Shown here: positions 63,926-64,000 of the stretch, piece after piece
Layout of the letters: every line of letters starts with the position of its first letter
Position numbering within the stretch: the stretch's first letter is position 1
NCBI RefSeq assembly: GCF_034044635.1
Contig: NZ_JAXCLX010000001.1
Span: 992,001-1,056,000, forward strand
Direction of reading: 5' to 3'
DNA: 64,000 nt
Source: Dongia rigui
GTDB lineage: Bacteria > Pseudomonadota > Alphaproteobacteria > Dongiales > Dongiaceae
The notes under the pieces: model-generated
What the model saw: only the letters and a program-made list of their open reading frames with translations
The model's database searches: none
What the model was told of the DNA's origin: nothing
Made by a program: the position numbers and the translations under genes

Positions 63926-64000
63926 TCATGGCCCGAAAGCGTCGGCGAAGAAATCCGCCATCTCGGTGAGCCAGCGGGCACGGTTGCCAGCCTTGTAGAT
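63926..64000 (-). CDS. 3' end of a gene, possibly an alpha/beta hydrolase
   Basis: The last 24 codons plus a TGA stop (63926-63928): IYKAGNRARWLTEMADFFAD then AFGP. The length is too small for a firm call. Its Trp-Leu-...-Phe-Phe end resembles the C-terminus of S9 or dienelactone-type hydrolases. Confidence 0.5.
   Translation of the reverse strand: MYKAGNRARWLTEMADFFADAFGP

Overview
The window reads as chromosomal DNA of a high-GC alphaproteobacterium, most likely a member of the Rhodospirillales; that placement is my inference. It rests on these marks: an RNase E gene divergent from a secreted protein gene, an RcdA/DUF1465 gene, a DUF1192 - quinone oxidoreductase - DUF1013 block, a ROSE-type thermometer in front of a small heat-shock gene, an L31 without zinc-binding cysteines, and a PiuC-type hydroxylase. 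I see no rRNA, tRNA, CRISPR array, insertion sequence or clear prophage. Genes are densely packed, with many 1-8 nt overlaps.

Region by region. 1-3.9 kb: start of a secreted protein (probably a cell-wall amidase) divergent from rne, whose S1 domain carries a very long acidic and His/Asp-rich insertion. 4-8.4 kb: a degenerate EAL-like protein, a LapG-type periplasmic cysteine protease and a membrane sensor with a degenerate HD-GYP domain, a possible c-di-GMP-linked signalling group. 8.4-13.4 kb: a secreted S33 peptidase and the ydbH-ynbE-ydbL envelope lipid-transport operon. 13.5-18.7 kb: a six-gene operon for maturation of a molybdenum hydroxylase (MoxR ATPase, CoxE-like protein, split XdhC, a MogA/MocA-type fusion, an IscU/NifU-like scaffold) without the enzyme itself. 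18.7-25.3 kb: TerC, a GH19-type muramidase, a cytochrome b561/PepSY pair divergent from a QseBC-like two-component system, and a Tat-exported PhoD phosphatase with a Pho-box-like site.

25.4-30.6 kb: a lipoprotein sugar dehydrogenase, the RcdA-like protein, Hsp20 with an RpoH-like promoter and ROSE thermometer, a candidate anti-Shine-Dalgarno small RNA, DUF1192, quinone oxidoreductase and DUF1013. 30.6-38.1 kb: two MFS transporters, a DAO-type oxidase, an atypical PLD-like gene of lower GC, a LysR regulator with a palindromic operator, a lipoprotein and a DODA-type dioxygenase. 38.4-45.3 kb: a GNAT/LuxI-like protein with an Arg/Asp repeat tail, rpmE, cyaY, an ABC exporter, pseudouridine catabolism (psuK-psuG), and an HxlR/SDR divergent pair.

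45.4-53.9 kb looks catabolic: a Rieske oxygenase, a BetI-like TetR regulator, an acyl-CoA dehydrogenase, an MFS carrier, a DgcA/StcD-like flavin demethylase and an M81 peptidase. Degradation of a quaternary amine or betaine-like compound is the simplest reading, but the substrate is not shown by sequence. 54-61.7 kb is one minus-strand operon, potD-potB-potC-potA - isochorismatase - glycoside hydrolase - ribokinase, with a palindromic operator upstream. The window ends with a SufS-like cysteine desulfurase, a PKHD hydroxylase and the 3' end of a further gene. Several families of intergenic hairpin repeats are scattered between genes.
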